A DNA stretch of 64,000 bases, from assembly GCF_050563535.1 (NCBI RefSeq), contig NZ_JBNXUO010000007.1, positions 1 to 64,000 on the forward strand. Reading direction: 5' to 3'. The notes under the pieces are model-generated. The model saw only the letters and a list, made by a program, of their open reading frames with translations, did no database searches and had not been told where the DNA came from. The DNA comes from Falsiroseomonas sp050563535. Its GTDB lineage: Bacteria; Pseudomonadota; Alphaproteobacteria; Acetobacterales; Acetobacteraceae. Positions within the stretch are counted from its first letter, which is position 1. Every line of letters begins with the position of its first letter. Shown in pieces: positions 24,263 through 33,289 of this stretch. The translations under genes were made by a program, and so were the position numbers.

Positions 24263-26854
24263 ATGTCCGGCACCGCGCCGGCATCGGTCACGGGCATCGT
24301 GCCGGCGACGATCTTCGAAGATGCGCGGCCGGGCGACTGGGTGGCGGAACTGCGCCCGTCCCCCGGCGTGGTCGAGGTTGCGCTGACCGGCCCCGACGCG
24401 GCGCGCTTCGTCGCCACCCTGTCCGCCGGCATCGTCCTCATCACCCCCGCCGAGGCCTTCGATGCCGAACGCCTCGGCCCCGCCATCTTCCGCTTCGGCC
24501 TGGCGGCCCGCACCGCGGCGGGCTGGCAGGACCTGCCCGGCGGCTACGAGGTCGCGCTCCTCGGCATCGACGACACGCCGCCTCAGGCGCTGCGCTTCGC
24601 CCTTGGCGGCAGCGTGGCTGCGAACGACGTCGGTGGCGTCGTCGGGACGCTGCTGGCCGAGGACCCGGACACCGACGGGCCGCTCGACTACGCCGTCGCC
24701 TGGCCGGACGCGGCCTTCTTCGAGATCATCGGCGCCACGCTGAAGCTGCGCCCCGGGGTCGACCTGCTGGCCCTGGCCGGCACGCAGCGCGACGTGCTGG
24801 TCGAGGTGTCGGACGGCCTCAACACGGCCGCCTTCACGCTCGCCATCGCGGTCCTGCCCCCCGCCGCGCGCGACGTGCCGCCGCAGGACGGCACGCTGGA
24901 GGCCGACACCATGCAGGGCGGCGCGGGCGCGGACTGGCTGCTCGGCCATGGCGGCGCCGACCTCCTCCAGGGGTTCGACGGGGCCGATACGCTGGAAGGC
25001 GGGGCGGCGGGGGACGCGCTGGATGGCGGCGCGGGCGCCGACCTGCTGCGGGGCGGCGCGGAGGGCGACCTGCTGGTCGGCGGCACCGGCGCCGACCTGC
25101 TGGCGGGCGGGGAGGGCAACGACACCCTCCGCGCCGGCGCCGATGCCGACACCCTGCTGGGCGAGGCGGGAGCCGATTTCCTCGATGGCGGCAACGGCGC
25201 CGACAGCCTCGATGCCGGCGAGGGGACGGACCGGCTGTTCGGCGCCGGCGGCACCGACACGCTGCGCGGCGCCGCGGGCGCCGACACGCTGGACGGCGGC
25301 ACGGAAGCCGACCTGCTGGATGGCGGCCCCGGCGACGACTGGCTGACGGGCGGCGACGCCGGGGACTGGCTTTCGGGCGGCGCCGGCGCTGACACGCTGG
25401 AAGGCGGCGCCGGCGCGGACACGCTGGCCGGCGGCCCCGGCGACGACAGCTACATCCACGAGGACGCGGCCGACCTGGTGGTGGAACTGCCGGGGGAGGG
25501 CCTCGACGAACTCGTCGTCACGCTGTCCTTCACCATCCCGGCCGGGTTCGAGCGGCTGCGCCTGCGGGACGGCGCGGGCGCCATCTCCGCCACCGGCGGC
25601 GCGCTGGCCGACCTGCTGGCCGGCAACGACGCCGCCAACCTGCTGCTGGGCCTCGCCGGGGACGACACGCTCGACGGCGCCGCTGCCGGCGACACCATGC
25701 GGGGCGGCGAGGGCGCGGACCGGCTGCTGGGCGGTGCCGGCGCCGACCTGGTCGAGGGCGAGGCAGGCGCCGACACGCTGGAGGGGGGAACGGACGCGGA
25801 CACGCTGGCGGGCGACGAGGGGGCGGACCTGGTGCTTGGCGGCGCGGGGGCGGACCGGCTGGAAGGCGGCGCGGAGGCCGACACGCTGGAAGGCGGCGCG
25901 GAGGACGACACGCTGGCGGGTGCATCGCAATCCGACCTCCTCTCGGGCGGGGAGGGCGCGGACCTGCTGGCGGGCGGGGAGGGGGCGGACCTGCTGTCCG
26001 GCGGGGGGGGCGCGGACCGGCTGGCCGGCGAGGCCGGGGACGACCTGCTGTTCGGGGGCGCGGAGGCCGACACCCTGGCGGGCGGGGATGGGCGGGACAC
26101 CGCCTGGAGCGGCGAGGGCGCGGACCTGCTGGATGGCGGCGCGGGCGAGGACCTGCTGCTGGGCGGGGCGGGCGCGGACACGCTGCTCGGCGGTGCAGGG
26201 GACCGGCTGGATGGCGGCGAGGGTGACGACCTTCTCCGCGCGGGTGCCGGGGGCGGGGTGGAACTGCGCGGCGGCGCCGGGGCCGATACGCTCGACGCGA
26301 CCGGGGACGGGGGCGCCGCGGCATGGCTGTCCGGGGGCGAGGGGGATGACCTGCACCTGGTCGATTCGCCGCGCGACCTGGTGCTGGAGGAACCCGGCGG
26401 CGGCGCCGACACGGTGCGGGCTCTGATCCCCGGCGGCGGATACGCGCTGCCGGCGGAGGTGGAGACGCTGGTCCTGCTCGGCGCCACCGCCTGGGGCACC
26501 GGCAATGCGGGCGCCAACCGCATCGCCGGCAGCGACGGTCCCAACCTGCTGCGCGGGGGCGCGGGCGCGGATACGCTGGAAGGCGGCGGCGGCGACGACA
26601 CGCTGCTCGGCGGGGCGGGCGCGGACCTGTTCGTGGTGGGCGTGGGGCAGGGGCGGGACGTGCTGCGCGACTTCGCGCCGGGCGAGGACCGGCTGCTGCT
26701 GTCGCGCACCGGCCATGCGGATGCCGCGGCGGTCAATGCGGCGCTGGAGGTCGCGGCCTGGGGGGCCTGGCTGCCGCTGCCGGGGGGCATGGGTCTGGCG
26801 ATCGAACGGCCCGGGCTGGTGGCGTTCCGCCCGGGCGACCTGCTGTTCGGCTGA
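24263..26854 (+). CDS. RTX calcium-binding repeat protein with cadherin-like N-terminal region
   Basis: An 863-residue, strongly acidic protein. Residues about 110-205 resemble a cadherin-like module (SVAANDVGGVVGTLLAEDPD, then VSDGLNTAAFTL). About 45 RTX nonapeptides of the form GGxGxDxLx follow in three blocks (about 215-395, 450-675 and 765-795), with repeat-free beta-rich spacers between blocks. RTX arrays fold into calcium-bound beta-rolls after type I secretion. There is no Sec signal, and the C-terminal stretch without repeats fits a type I export signal. No enzymatic domain is apparent, so a surface or adhesin-type role is the best guess. Its dedicated type I exporter is not identifiable here. 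Long frames on the other strand are composition artefacts. Confidence 0.92.
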   Translation: MSGTAPASVTGIVPATIFEDARPGDWVAELRPSPGVVEVALTGPDAARFVATLSAGIVLITPAEAFDAERLGPAIFRFGLAARTAAGWQDLPGGYEVALLGIDDTPPQALRFALGGSVAANDVGGVVGTLLAEDPDTDGPLDYAVAWPDAAFFEIIGATLKLRPGVDLLALAGTQRDVLVEVSDGLNTAAFTLAIAVLPPAARDVPPQDGTLEADTMQGGAGADWLLGHGGADLLQGFDGADTLEGGAAGDALDGGAGADLLRGGAEGDLLVGGTGADLLAGGEGNDTLRAGADADTLLGEAGADFLDGGNGADSLDAGEGTDRLFGAGGTDTLRGAAGADTLDGGTEADLLDGGPGDDWLTGGDAGDWLSGGAGADTLEGGAGADTLAGGPGDDSYIHEDAADLVVELPGEGLDELVVTLSFTIPAGFERLRLRDGAGAISATGGALADLLAGNDAANLLLGLAGDDTLDGAAAGDTMRGGEGADRLLGGAGADLVEGEAGADTLEGGTDADTLAGDEGADLVLGGAGADRLEGGAEADTLEGGAEDDTLAGASQSDLLSGGEGADLLAGGEGADLLSGGGGADRLAGEAGDDLLFGGAEADTLAGGDGRDTAWSGEGADLLDGGAGEDLLLGGAGADTLLGGAGDRLDGGEGDDLLRAGAGGGVELRGGAGADTLDATGDGGAAAWLSGGEGDDLHLVDSPRDLVLEEPGGGADTVRALIPGGGYALPAEVETLVLLGATAWGTGNAGANRIAGSDGPNLLRGGAGADTLEGGGGDDTLLGGAGADLFVVGVGQGRDVLRDFAPGEDRLLLSRTGHADAAAVNAALEVAAWGAWLPLPGGMGLAIERPGLVAFRPGDLLFG

Positions 26855-26869
26855 CGCGGCGCGCGGACG

Positions 26870-27649
26870 CTACCGCACCAGGTCCCGGTAGGCATGCCAG
26901 GTGGCATGCCCCACCAGCGGCAGCACGAGCGCGAGGCCGAGGAAGAACGGCACCAGCGCCATCGCGGTGAAGACCACGATCAGCCCGGCCCAGAAGGCCA
27001 TGGCGCGCCAGTTCTCCGCCGTCGCCTTCATCGACACCATCACCGCCTCCATCGCGGTGATGTCGCGGTCCACCAGCATCGGGATCGACACGGCGGAGAC
27101 GGCGAAGGCGGCGGTGGCGAGCACGAAGCCGATCCCGGTGCCGATGACCAGGAAGGGCAGCAGGTGGTCCGACCGCAGCAGCGCGGTCGGCAGCGTCTCG
27201 ATCGCCGGGCTGAAGCCGAGGCCGAAGAACACCGCGAAAAGCAGCCCCGCCATCCGCACCCAGAACAGGTGGATGATGGTCAGCAGCGCCCCCATCAGCG
27301 CAAGCTGCGGCCCGTTGCGGCGGAACGCGGCGAAGGCCGCCGGCAGGGAGGCGTCCTCGCCCCTCTCGCGCCTGCGGCTGGTCTCGTAGATGCCGGCGCC
27401 GAGCAGGGGGGCGATCAGGAAGAAGCCCGCCGTCGCCGGCAGCACGGCCCAGGCGGCGCCCATCTGGAGCAGCATGATCACCACCACCCAGCCCGCCGCG
27501 ACGACCGCCGCGCCGTAGAAAAAGCCGACATGCGGCGCGGCCATCAGGTCGCGCCAGCCGGCGGCGAGCCATGTCCAGGGGCGGTCGGGGGCGACGTGGT
27601 GGATGCGCACCGCCGCGGGGGCGGGTGCCGGGATCGCGTCGATGTTCAT
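26870..27649 (-). CDS. DUF2189 integral membrane protein
   Basis: A 259-residue membrane protein with about six hydrophobic helices and the DUF2189 pattern: a WLAAGWRDLMAAPHVGFFYG segment near residue 30, a GAGIYETSRRRERGE loop after the second helix, and a C-terminal GHATWHAYRDLV end. AGGAGG 9 bases before the ATG at 27649 fixes the start; longer in-frame extensions run into the control region of ccoN. It is divergent from the cbb3 operon with the Anr-type box between them, so it may be co-regulated with microaerobic respiration. Function is unknown. Confidence 0.88.
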   Translation of the reverse strand: MNIDAIPAPAPAAVRIHHVAPDRPWTWLAAGWRDLMAAPHVGFFYGAAVVAAGWVVVIMLLQMGAAWAVLPATAGFFLIAPLLGAGIYETSRRRERGEDASLPAAFAAFRRNGPQLALMGALLTIIHLFWVRMAGLLFAVFFGLGFSPAIETLPTALLRSDHLLPFLVIGTGIGFVLATAAFAVSAVSIPMLVDRDITAMEAVMVSMKATAENWRAMAFWAGLIVVFTAMALVPFFLGLALVLPLVGHATWHAYRDLVR

Positions 27650-27814
27650 TCTCGGTCCCTCCTGGGGAACTTTCCCCGCTTGCGCGCAGCCTACAGCAGG
27701 ACGGCGTCCGGCAGGAAGTTGACGCGTTGGGAGGGTCCCTGGACCCGACTGCGGACCGCCGCCGCGGCCGTTCCGGTCCGCCCCCGGAGCGTTCGTGCTG
27801 CGGTGCACGCGGAC

Positions 27815-27828
27815 TTGATCCGCATCAA
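27815..27828. promoter_or_regulatory. Anr/FNR-type (FixK-like) binding site upstream of ccoN
   Basis: TTGATCCGCATCAA is a perfect match to the TTGAT-N4-ATCAA consensus of FNR/Anr/FixK regulators. It ends 85 bp before the ccoN ATG and lies 165 bp from the divergent DUF2189 start. This fits activation of the cbb3 oxidase operon under low oxygen. Confidence 0.88.
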
Positions 27829-27913
27829 GGACGCGCGGCCCGGCCCCGTGTTCTCTGCGCCCCTGACGCCTGGTCGGTCCGCGACCTGTGCGTGCGCAGG
27901 GGAGACCGACCCA

Positions 27914-29416
27914 ATGGCTCATGTCGGCACTACCGCGGACCTGGCTCCTGCAGCCAGCGTCACGCGGTCAGAGCCTTATGTGGAGGCGCCGATCCGCGCC
28001 TTCGCGATCGCGACCGTCTTCTGGGGCGTCGCGGGATTCCTGGTGGGCGTGCTGATCGCCTCGCAGCTGGCCTGGCCGCTGCTGAACCTCGACCTCGAAT
28101 GGACCACCTTCGGGCGGCTCCGCCCGGTGCACACCAGCGCCGTGATCTTCGCCTTCGGCGGCAACGCGCTGCTCTGCACCAGCCTCTACGTCGTGCAGCG
28201 CACCTGCCGCGCGCGGCTGTTCGGCGGCGAGCCGATGGGGTGGTTCCTGTTCTGGGGCTACCAGTTCTTCATCGTCACCGCCGCGCTCGGCTACGTCATG
28301 GGCGTGACCCAGGGGAAGGAATACGCCGAGCCGGAGTGGTACGTGGACCTGTTCCTGACGGTCCTGTGGGTCCACTACCTGGTGGCCTTCGGCGGCACGC
28401 TGCTGCGGCGCGAGGAGCCGCACATCTACGTGGCGAACTGGTTCTACCTGGCCTTCATCGTCACGGTCGCGATGCTGCACATCGGCAACAACCTGGCGCT
28501 GCCCGTCGACTGGTCGGGCAAGAGCTACGGCGCGGCGTCGGGCGTGCAGGACGCCATGATCCAGTGGTGGTACGGCCACAACGCGGTGGGCTTCTTCCTG
28601 ACCGCCGGCTTCCTCGGCATGATGTACTACTTCATCCCGAAGCAGGCGGAACGGCCGGTCTATTCCTACCGGCTGTCGATCGTGCACTTCTGGTCGCTGA
28701 TCTTCCTCTACATCTGGGCCGGCCCGCACCACCTGCACTACACCGCCCTGCCGGACTGGGCGCAGACGCTGGGCATGGTCTTCTCGATCATGCTGTGGAT
28801 GCCGTCCTGGGGCGGCATGATCAACGGCCTGATGACGCTGTCGGGCGCGTGGGACAAGCTGCGCACCAATCCCGGCCTCCGCTTCTCGGTCACCGCAGTC
28901 GGCTTCTACGCCATGGCCACCTTCGAGGGGCCGGTGATGTCCATCAAGGCGGTGAACGCGCTGAGCCACTACACCGACTGGACGATCGGCCACGTGCATT
29001 CCGGCGCGCTGGGCTGGAACGGCTTCGTGACCTTCGGCGCGCTGTACTGGCTGTTCCCGAAGCTGTGGGGCAAGAAGGCGCTGTATTCCGAGCGGCTGTG
29101 CTCCTGGCACTTCTGGGTCGCGACGCTGGGCATCGTGCTCTACATCACCGCGATGTGGGTGTCGGGCATCCTGCAGGGCCTGATGTGGCGCGCCTATGAC
29201 GAGCTGGGCTTCCTCCAGTACTCGTTCATCGAGACGGTCGCCGCGATGCACCCCTACTACGTCATCCGCACCCTCGGTGGCCTGCTCTACCTGAGCGGCG
29301 CGCTGATCATGGTCTACAACCTCTGGATGACCGTGACCCGCGGCGAGAACGAGGAGGTCGCGGCCCAGCCCGCGCCCGCCCCGATCGGCGCCCCCGTCCC
29401 GGCACCGGCCGAATAA
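27914..29416 (+). CDS. ccoN: cbb3-type cytochrome c oxidase subunit I
   Basis: The 500-residue catalytic heme-copper subunit with about twelve membrane helices. It houses the low-spin heme b and the heme b3-CuB site that reduces oxygen to water with proton pumping. Readable ligands and motifs include RLRPVHTSAVIFAFGGNALL, the WWYGHNAVGFFLTAGFLGMM helix with the CuB histidine, WAGPHHLHYTALPDWAQTLG, and SHYTDWTIGHVHSGALGWNG near the heme sites. The ATG at 27914 is chosen because everything upstream in frame is the regulatory region. It is first in an operon ending near 35.99 kb and 13 bp ahead of ccoO. Confidence 0.97.
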   Translation: MAHVGTTADLAPAASVTRSEPYVEAPIRAFAIATVFWGVAGFLVGVLIASQLAWPLLNLDLEWTTFGRLRPVHTSAVIFAFGGNALLCTSLYVVQRTCRARLFGGEPMGWFLFWGYQFFIVTAALGYVMGVTQGKEYAEPEWYVDLFLTVLWVHYLVAFGGTLLRREEPHIYVANWFYLAFIVTVAMLHIGNNLALPVDWSGKSYGAASGVQDAMIQWWYGHNAVGFFLTAGFLGMMYYFIPKQAERPVYSYRLSIVHFWSLIFLYIWAGPHHLHYTALPDWAQTLGMVFSIMLWMPSWGGMINGLMTLSGAWDKLRTNPGLRFSVTAVGFYAMATFEGPVMSIKAVNALSHYTDWTIGHVHSGALGWNGFVTFGALYWLFPKLWGKKALYSERLCSWHFWVATLGIVLYITAMWVSGILQGLMWRAYDELGFLQYSFIETVAAMHPYYVIRTLGGLLYLSGALIMVYNLWMTVTRGENEEVAAQPAPAPIGAPVPAPAE

Positions 29417-29429
29417 GGGAGGCCGCACC

Positions 29430-30158
29430 ATGCGTCGGTTCACCCACGCCATCATCGAGAAGAACCTGATCCTGATGGGCGTGCTCACGCTCATCACGGT
29501 CTCCATCGGCGGGCTCGCGCAGATCGTGCCGCTGTTCACGGTGGACAGCACGATCGAGCGCGTGCAGGGCATCCGTCCCTACACGCCGCTCGAACTCGCG
29601 GGCCGCGACATCTACGTCCGCGAGGGCTGCTACACCTGCCACAGCCAGATGGTGCGGCCGTTCCGCGACGAGCTGGAGCGCTACGGCCACTACAGCCTGG
29701 CCGCGGAGAGCATGTACGACCATCCCTTCCAGTGGGGCTCGAAGCGCACGGGGCCGGACCTCGCGCGCGTCGGCGGCCGCTATTCGGACGCCTGGCAGGC
29801 GGCGCATCTGCGCAGCCCGCGCGCGGTGGTGCCGGAAAGCGTCATGCCGCCCTACGCCTTCCTCGACCGGCCGCTCGACTACTCCGGCATCGCGGGCAAC
29901 CTGCGCGCGCTGCGCGCGGTGGGCGTGCCCTACACGGACGAGATGATCGCCAATGCCCGCGCCGACCTCGAGGCGCAGGCGATGCCGGACCGCGACGGCA
30001 GCGCCTTCCAGGGCCGCTATGCCCGCGCCCGCCAGTCCGCCTTCGATGGCGAGGGCGGCGCGGTCACCGAGATGGACGCGCTGGTGGCCTATCTCCAGAT
30101 GCTCGGCACGCTCGTGCAGTTCCGCGACGTGACGCCCGAGCAGCTGCGGCAGCAGTGA
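29430..30158 (+). CDS. ccoO: cbb3-type cytochrome c oxidase subunit II (monoheme)
   Basis: A 242-residue membrane-anchored monoheme cytochrome c. One N-terminal helix (about 11-36) is followed by the heme site Cys67-x-x-Cys70-His71 (EGCYTCHSQMVRPF) and a later methionine ligand region (VMPPYAFLDRPLDY). It passes electrons from CcoP to CcoN. AAGGGAGG lies 7 bases before the ATG. It is 11 bp ahead of ccoQ. Confidence 0.97.
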   Translation: MRRFTHAIIEKNLILMGVLTLITVSIGGLAQIVPLFTVDSTIERVQGIRPYTPLELAGRDIYVREGCYTCHSQMVRPFRDELERYGHYSLAAESMYDHPFQWGSKRTGPDLARVGGRYSDAWQAAHLRSPRAVVPESVMPPYAFLDRPLDYSGIAGNLRALRAVGVPYTDEMIANARADLEAQAMPDRDGSAFQGRYARARQSAFDGEGGAVTEMDALVAYLQMLGTLVQFRDVTPEQLRQQ

Positions 30159-30169
30159 GGGGGGAAGCC

Positions 30170-30352
30170 ATGCACGCCCTCGCCTCGCTCCAGTCGCTGT
30201 TCTCCACCCTGTGGGTGGTCTGGTTCTTCGTCCTCTTCACCGGGATCATCCTCTACGTGATGGCCCCGCGGCGGAAGGGCACCTACGAGCGGGCGGGCGA
30301 CATCCCGTTCCGCGACGAGGACGCCGCCCCCTCCGCCCGCAAGCGCTCCTGA
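30170..30352 (+). CDS. ccoQ: cbb3-type cytochrome c oxidase subunit IV (small membrane subunit)
   Basis: A 60-residue protein with one membrane helix (WVVWFFVLFTGIILYVM, about 15-31) followed by a charged cytoplasmic tail (RRKGTYERAGDIPFRDED). Size, topology and position between ccoO and ccoP are diagnostic of CcoQ, which stabilises the complex, especially in oxygen. A GGGGGAA purine run precedes the ATG. It is 13 bp ahead of ccoP. Confidence 0.93.
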   Translation: MHALASLQSLFSTLWVVWFFVLFTGIILYVMAPRRKGTYERAGDIPFRDEDAAPSARKRS

Positions 30353-30365
30353 GGAGTGGCATCCG

Positions 30366-31238
30366 ATGCCGACCAAGATCGAGAAGGATGCCCTGACGGG
30401 CACCGACACCACCGGCCATGAGTGGGACGGGCTGAAGGAGCTGAACACGCCTCTCCCGCGGTGGTGGCTCTATGTGATGTACGCGACCATCGCCTTCGCC
30501 GCGGTGTGGGTCGTGCTCTACCCCGCCTTCCCCTTCAAGGGCGCCACCGGCACCACCGGCTGGGTCGCGCGCGAGGCGGTGGTGGGCGACGTGGCCGAGG
30601 CGAATGCCCGCATGGCCCCGATGATGAACCGCATCCGCGAGGCGACGCCGCAGCAGATCGCGGCCAACCCGGAGATGCGGGCCTTCGCCATGGCCGGCGG
30701 GCGCATCGCCTTCGCCAACAACTGCGCCGCCTGCCACGGCGCGGGCGGGCAGGGCGCGCCGGGCGGCTTCCCGAGCCTGGCGGACGACGACTGGATCTGG
30801 GGCGGCACGCATGACGCGATCCGCGCCACCATCACCCACGGCATCCGCGCGGGCGAGAGCGACGAGGAGCGGACGAGCATCATGCCGCGCTTCGTGGCCG
30901 ACGGCGTGCTGACCGTGGCGCAGGTGTCGGACGTGACCGAATACGTCCTCGGCCTCGGCGGCCGTTCCACCGACGCCGCCGCACGCGGCCGCGGCGAGGC
31001 GCTGTTCGCCGAGAACTGCGCGAGCTGCCACGGCGAACGCGGCGAGGGCAACCGCGACGTCGGCGCCCCTCGCCTCGGCGACCGCGTGTGGCTGAACGGA
31101 TCGGAGAAGGCGGAGATCGTCCGCTTCATCGGCAACCCGCGGCTCGGCGTCATGCCGGCCTGGGGGCCGCGCCTCGACCAGGCGACGATCAACATGCTCA
31201 CCGTCTACGTCCACGCGCTGGGCGGCGGCGAGAACTGA
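30366..31238 (+). CDS. ccoP: cbb3-type cytochrome c oxidase subunit III (diheme)
   Basis: A 290-residue membrane-anchored diheme cytochrome c, the electron entry point from soluble cytochrome c. The N-terminal HEWDGLKELNTPLPRWW segment and one helix (about 32-54) are typical. Heme sites are Cys120-x-x-Cys123-His124 (NNCAACHGAGG) and Cys218-x-x-Cys221-His222 (ENCASCHGERG). Axial methionines are likely in IMPRF and VMPAW. GAGGAG lies about 8 bases before the ATG. The next gene, ccoG, starts 37 bp downstream. Confidence 0.97.
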   Translation: MPTKIEKDALTGTDTTGHEWDGLKELNTPLPRWWLYVMYATIAFAAVWVVLYPAFPFKGATGTTGWVAREAVVGDVAEANARMAPMMNRIREATPQQIAANPEMRAFAMAGGRIAFANNCAACHGAGGQGAPGGFPSLADDDWIWGGTHDAIRATITHGIRAGESDEERTSIMPRFVADGVLTVAQVSDVTEYVLGLGGRSTDAAARGRGEALFAENCASCHGERGEGNRDVGAPRLGDRVWLNGSEKAEIVRFIGNPRLGVMPAWGPRLDQATINMLTVYVHALGGGEN

Positions 31239-31275
31239 GCCGAACCGACCGCGAGCAGGGCACGAGCATCCCCCC

Positions 31276-32775
31276 ATGACGTCGATCCCGGCCAAGGACC
31301 ATCTGAAGCCGACCGGCGCGGCCCCCGGGCCCGACCAGCCGCTCTACGCCACCCGCCAGAAGGTCTATCCGAAGGCGGTCTCCGGCGCGGTGCGGCGGGC
31401 GAAATGGACGGTGCTCGCGCTCTGCCTCGCGGCGTACTACCTCGTGCCCTGGCTGCGGTGGGACCGCGGCCCGAACGCGCCGGGCCAGGCCGTCATCGTC
31501 GACATGGAAGCCGGCCGGCTGCACTTCTTCTTCTTCGAGATCTGGCCGCAGGAGGTCTACTACCTCACCGGCCTGCTGATCCTCGGCGCGCTCGCGCTGT
31601 TCGCCGCCACCTCGCTCTTCGGCCGCGTCTGGTGCGGCTTCGCCTGCCCGCAGACGGTCTGGACCGACCTGTTCATGTGGGTGGAGCGCCTGATCCAGGG
31701 CGACCGGAACGAGCGCATGCGCCTCGACAAGGGGCCCTGGACCGCCGAGAAGTGGCGCAAGAAGGTGCTGACGCACGGCGCCTGGCTGCTGATCTCGGCC
31801 GCCACCGGCGGTGCCTGGATCATGTATTTCAACGACGCGCCGACGGTCACGCGCGACCTGCTGACCGGGCAGGCGAGCCTCAACGTCTATTTCTTCTTCG
31901 GCCTCTTCACCGCATCCACCTACCTCCTCGCCGGCTGGGCGAGGGAGCAGGTCTGCACCTACATGTGCCCCTGGCCGCGCTTCCAGGCGGCGATGCTGGA
32001 CGAGAACTCCCTCGTCGTCTCCTACCGCGACTGGCGCGGCGAGCCGCGCGGCAAGGCCAAGGCCGAGGGCGTGGGCGACTGCGTGGACTGCCGCGCCTGC
32101 GTGAATGTCTGCCCCACCGGGATCGACATCCGCGACGGGCAGCAGCTGGAATGCATCGGCTGCGGGCTCTGCATCGACGCCTGCGACGACATCATGAAGA
32201 AGCTCGGCCGCCCCACCGGCCTGATCGCCTTCGAGACGCTGACCAACCTCGCCGCATCCACCGCCGCGACGCGGGCGATGCCCGTCTCCCCCGCGCGCTG
32301 CGCGAAGGGGATGGAGGTGCGGCGGGTGCCGAAGCTCATCCGGCCGCGCACCCTGCTCTATGCCGGCATGCTGTCCGTGGTGGTCGCCATCATGCTCGGC
32401 GCCTGGATGCTGCGGCAGACGGTGACGCTGTCGGTCATCCGGGACCGCGCGCCCCTGTTCGTCACGCTGTCCGACGGCGGCGTGCGCAACGCCTACACGC
32501 TGAAGATCGCCAACAAGCTGCGCGAGGCGCCGGAGCTCACCCTCGTCGTCGAGAGCCCCGCCCCCCTGCAGCTGAACGTGCAGGAGGCCGAGGCCATCGG
32601 CCCGAACCGCGTGCGCGTGACCACGCGCGCCGACGGCATCACCCAGTGGCGTGCCCTGCTGACGCTGCCCGCGGGCGAGCCGACGCGGGAGAGCACGCCC
32701 GTCACCTTCCGCCTGCTGGATGGCCGCGGCCGCACGGTCGAAAGCCACGGCAGCGTCTTCCTGGGGCCGCAATGA
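31276..32775 (+). CDS. ccoG: Cytochrome c oxidase accessory protein CcoG (FixG-like, 2[4Fe-4S])
   Basis: A 499-residue inner-membrane iron-sulfur protein, linked in studied systems to copper(II) reduction for cbb3 maturation. N-terminal membrane helices carry VWCGFACPQTVWTDLFM and a CTYMCPWPRFQ motif. A two-cluster ferredoxin domain begins at Cys269 (CVDCRACVNVCPTGIDIR) and continues with CIGCGLCIDACDD. A further helix (about 355-375) leads to a C-terminal immunoglobulin-like periplasmic domain. Length is as expected. The stop is one base from the ccoH start. Confidence 0.95.
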   Translation: MTSIPAKDHLKPTGAAPGPDQPLYATRQKVYPKAVSGAVRRAKWTVLALCLAAYYLVPWLRWDRGPNAPGQAVIVDMEAGRLHFFFFEIWPQEVYYLTGLLILGALALFAATSLFGRVWCGFACPQTVWTDLFMWVERLIQGDRNERMRLDKGPWTAEKWRKKVLTHGAWLLISAATGGAWIMYFNDAPTVTRDLLTGQASLNVYFFFGLFTASTYLLAGWAREQVCTYMCPWPRFQAAMLDENSLVVSYRDWRGEPRGKAKAEGVGDCVDCRACVNVCPTGIDIRDGQQLECIGCGLCIDACDDIMKKLGRPTGLIAFETLTNLAASTAATRAMPVSPARCAKGMEVRRVPKLIRPRTLLYAGMLSVVVAIMLGAWMLRQTVTLSVIRDRAPLFVTLSDGGVRNAYTLKIANKLREAPELTLVVESPAPLQLNVQEAEAIGPNRVRVTTRADGITQWRALLTLPAGEPTRESTPVTFRLLDGRGRTVESHGSVFLGPQ

Positions 32776-32776
32776 C

Positions 32777-33289
32777 ATGAGCGACACCGTCCTCCGCGCC
32801 GGCCGACCCGCGCCCGACCACGATCCGCGCCGCAGCAGGTGGATCCCCTGGGCCTTCGTCGGCGGCATGCTCCTCGTCGTCGCGGTCAACGTGATGCTGG
32901 TGTATTTCGCGCTGTCCACCTTCACCGGCGTGACCGTCGGCCAGTCCTACGACCGGGGCCGCACCTACAACAACGTCATCGCCGAGGCCGCGCGGCAGGA
33001 TGCGCTGGGCTGGCGCGCGCAGGTCGCGCTGGACGGCGCGGTGCTGTCCGTCGCCGTCGCCGACCGCGAGGGCCTTCCCGCCCAGGGCCGGATCGAGGGC
33101 GTGATGCTGCGCCCGCTCGACGGCACGACGCTGCCGCTGGACTTCGCCGCCGCCGGCGCGGGCCGCTTCATCGCCGCCGCCCAGCCGCCGATGGCCGGCC
33201 AGTGGGAGGCCCGCCTGGTCCTGCACGGACAGGACGGCGCGCGCTTCGACATCCGGGAGCGGATCTTCGTGCGGGAGGCCGCGAGGTGA
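32777..33289 (+). CDS. ccoH: FixH/CcoH-family cbb3 assembly protein
   Basis: A 170-residue single-pass protein. A basic N-terminus is followed by one membrane helix (about 23-46, WIPWAFVGGMLLVVAVNVML) and a periplasmic beta-rich domain with the FixH pattern SYDRGRTYNNVIAEAARQDALGWR. It stabilises cbb3 assembly intermediates in other Proteobacteria. The stop overlaps the GTG start of ccoI (GTGA), so the two are translationally coupled. Confidence 0.92.
   Translation: MSDTVLRAGRPAPDHDPRRSRWIPWAFVGGMLLVVAVNVMLVYFALSTFTGVTVGQSYDRGRTYNNVIAEAARQDALGWRAQVALDGAVLSVAVADREGLPAQGRIEGVMLRPLDGTTLPLDFAAAGAGRFIAAAQPPMAGQWEARLVLHGQDGARFDIRERIFVREAAR

Noticed and set aside
24905..26640. CRISPR-like or tandem DNA repeats
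   Set aside because: The periodicity is 27 bp coding for RTX nonapeptides, with variable bases and no spacers or cas genes.
24227..26907. Long minus-strand frames across the RTX gene
   Set aside because: They mirror the repeat period of the RTX array (Pro/Ser/Arg-rich low complexity) and have no recognised fold.
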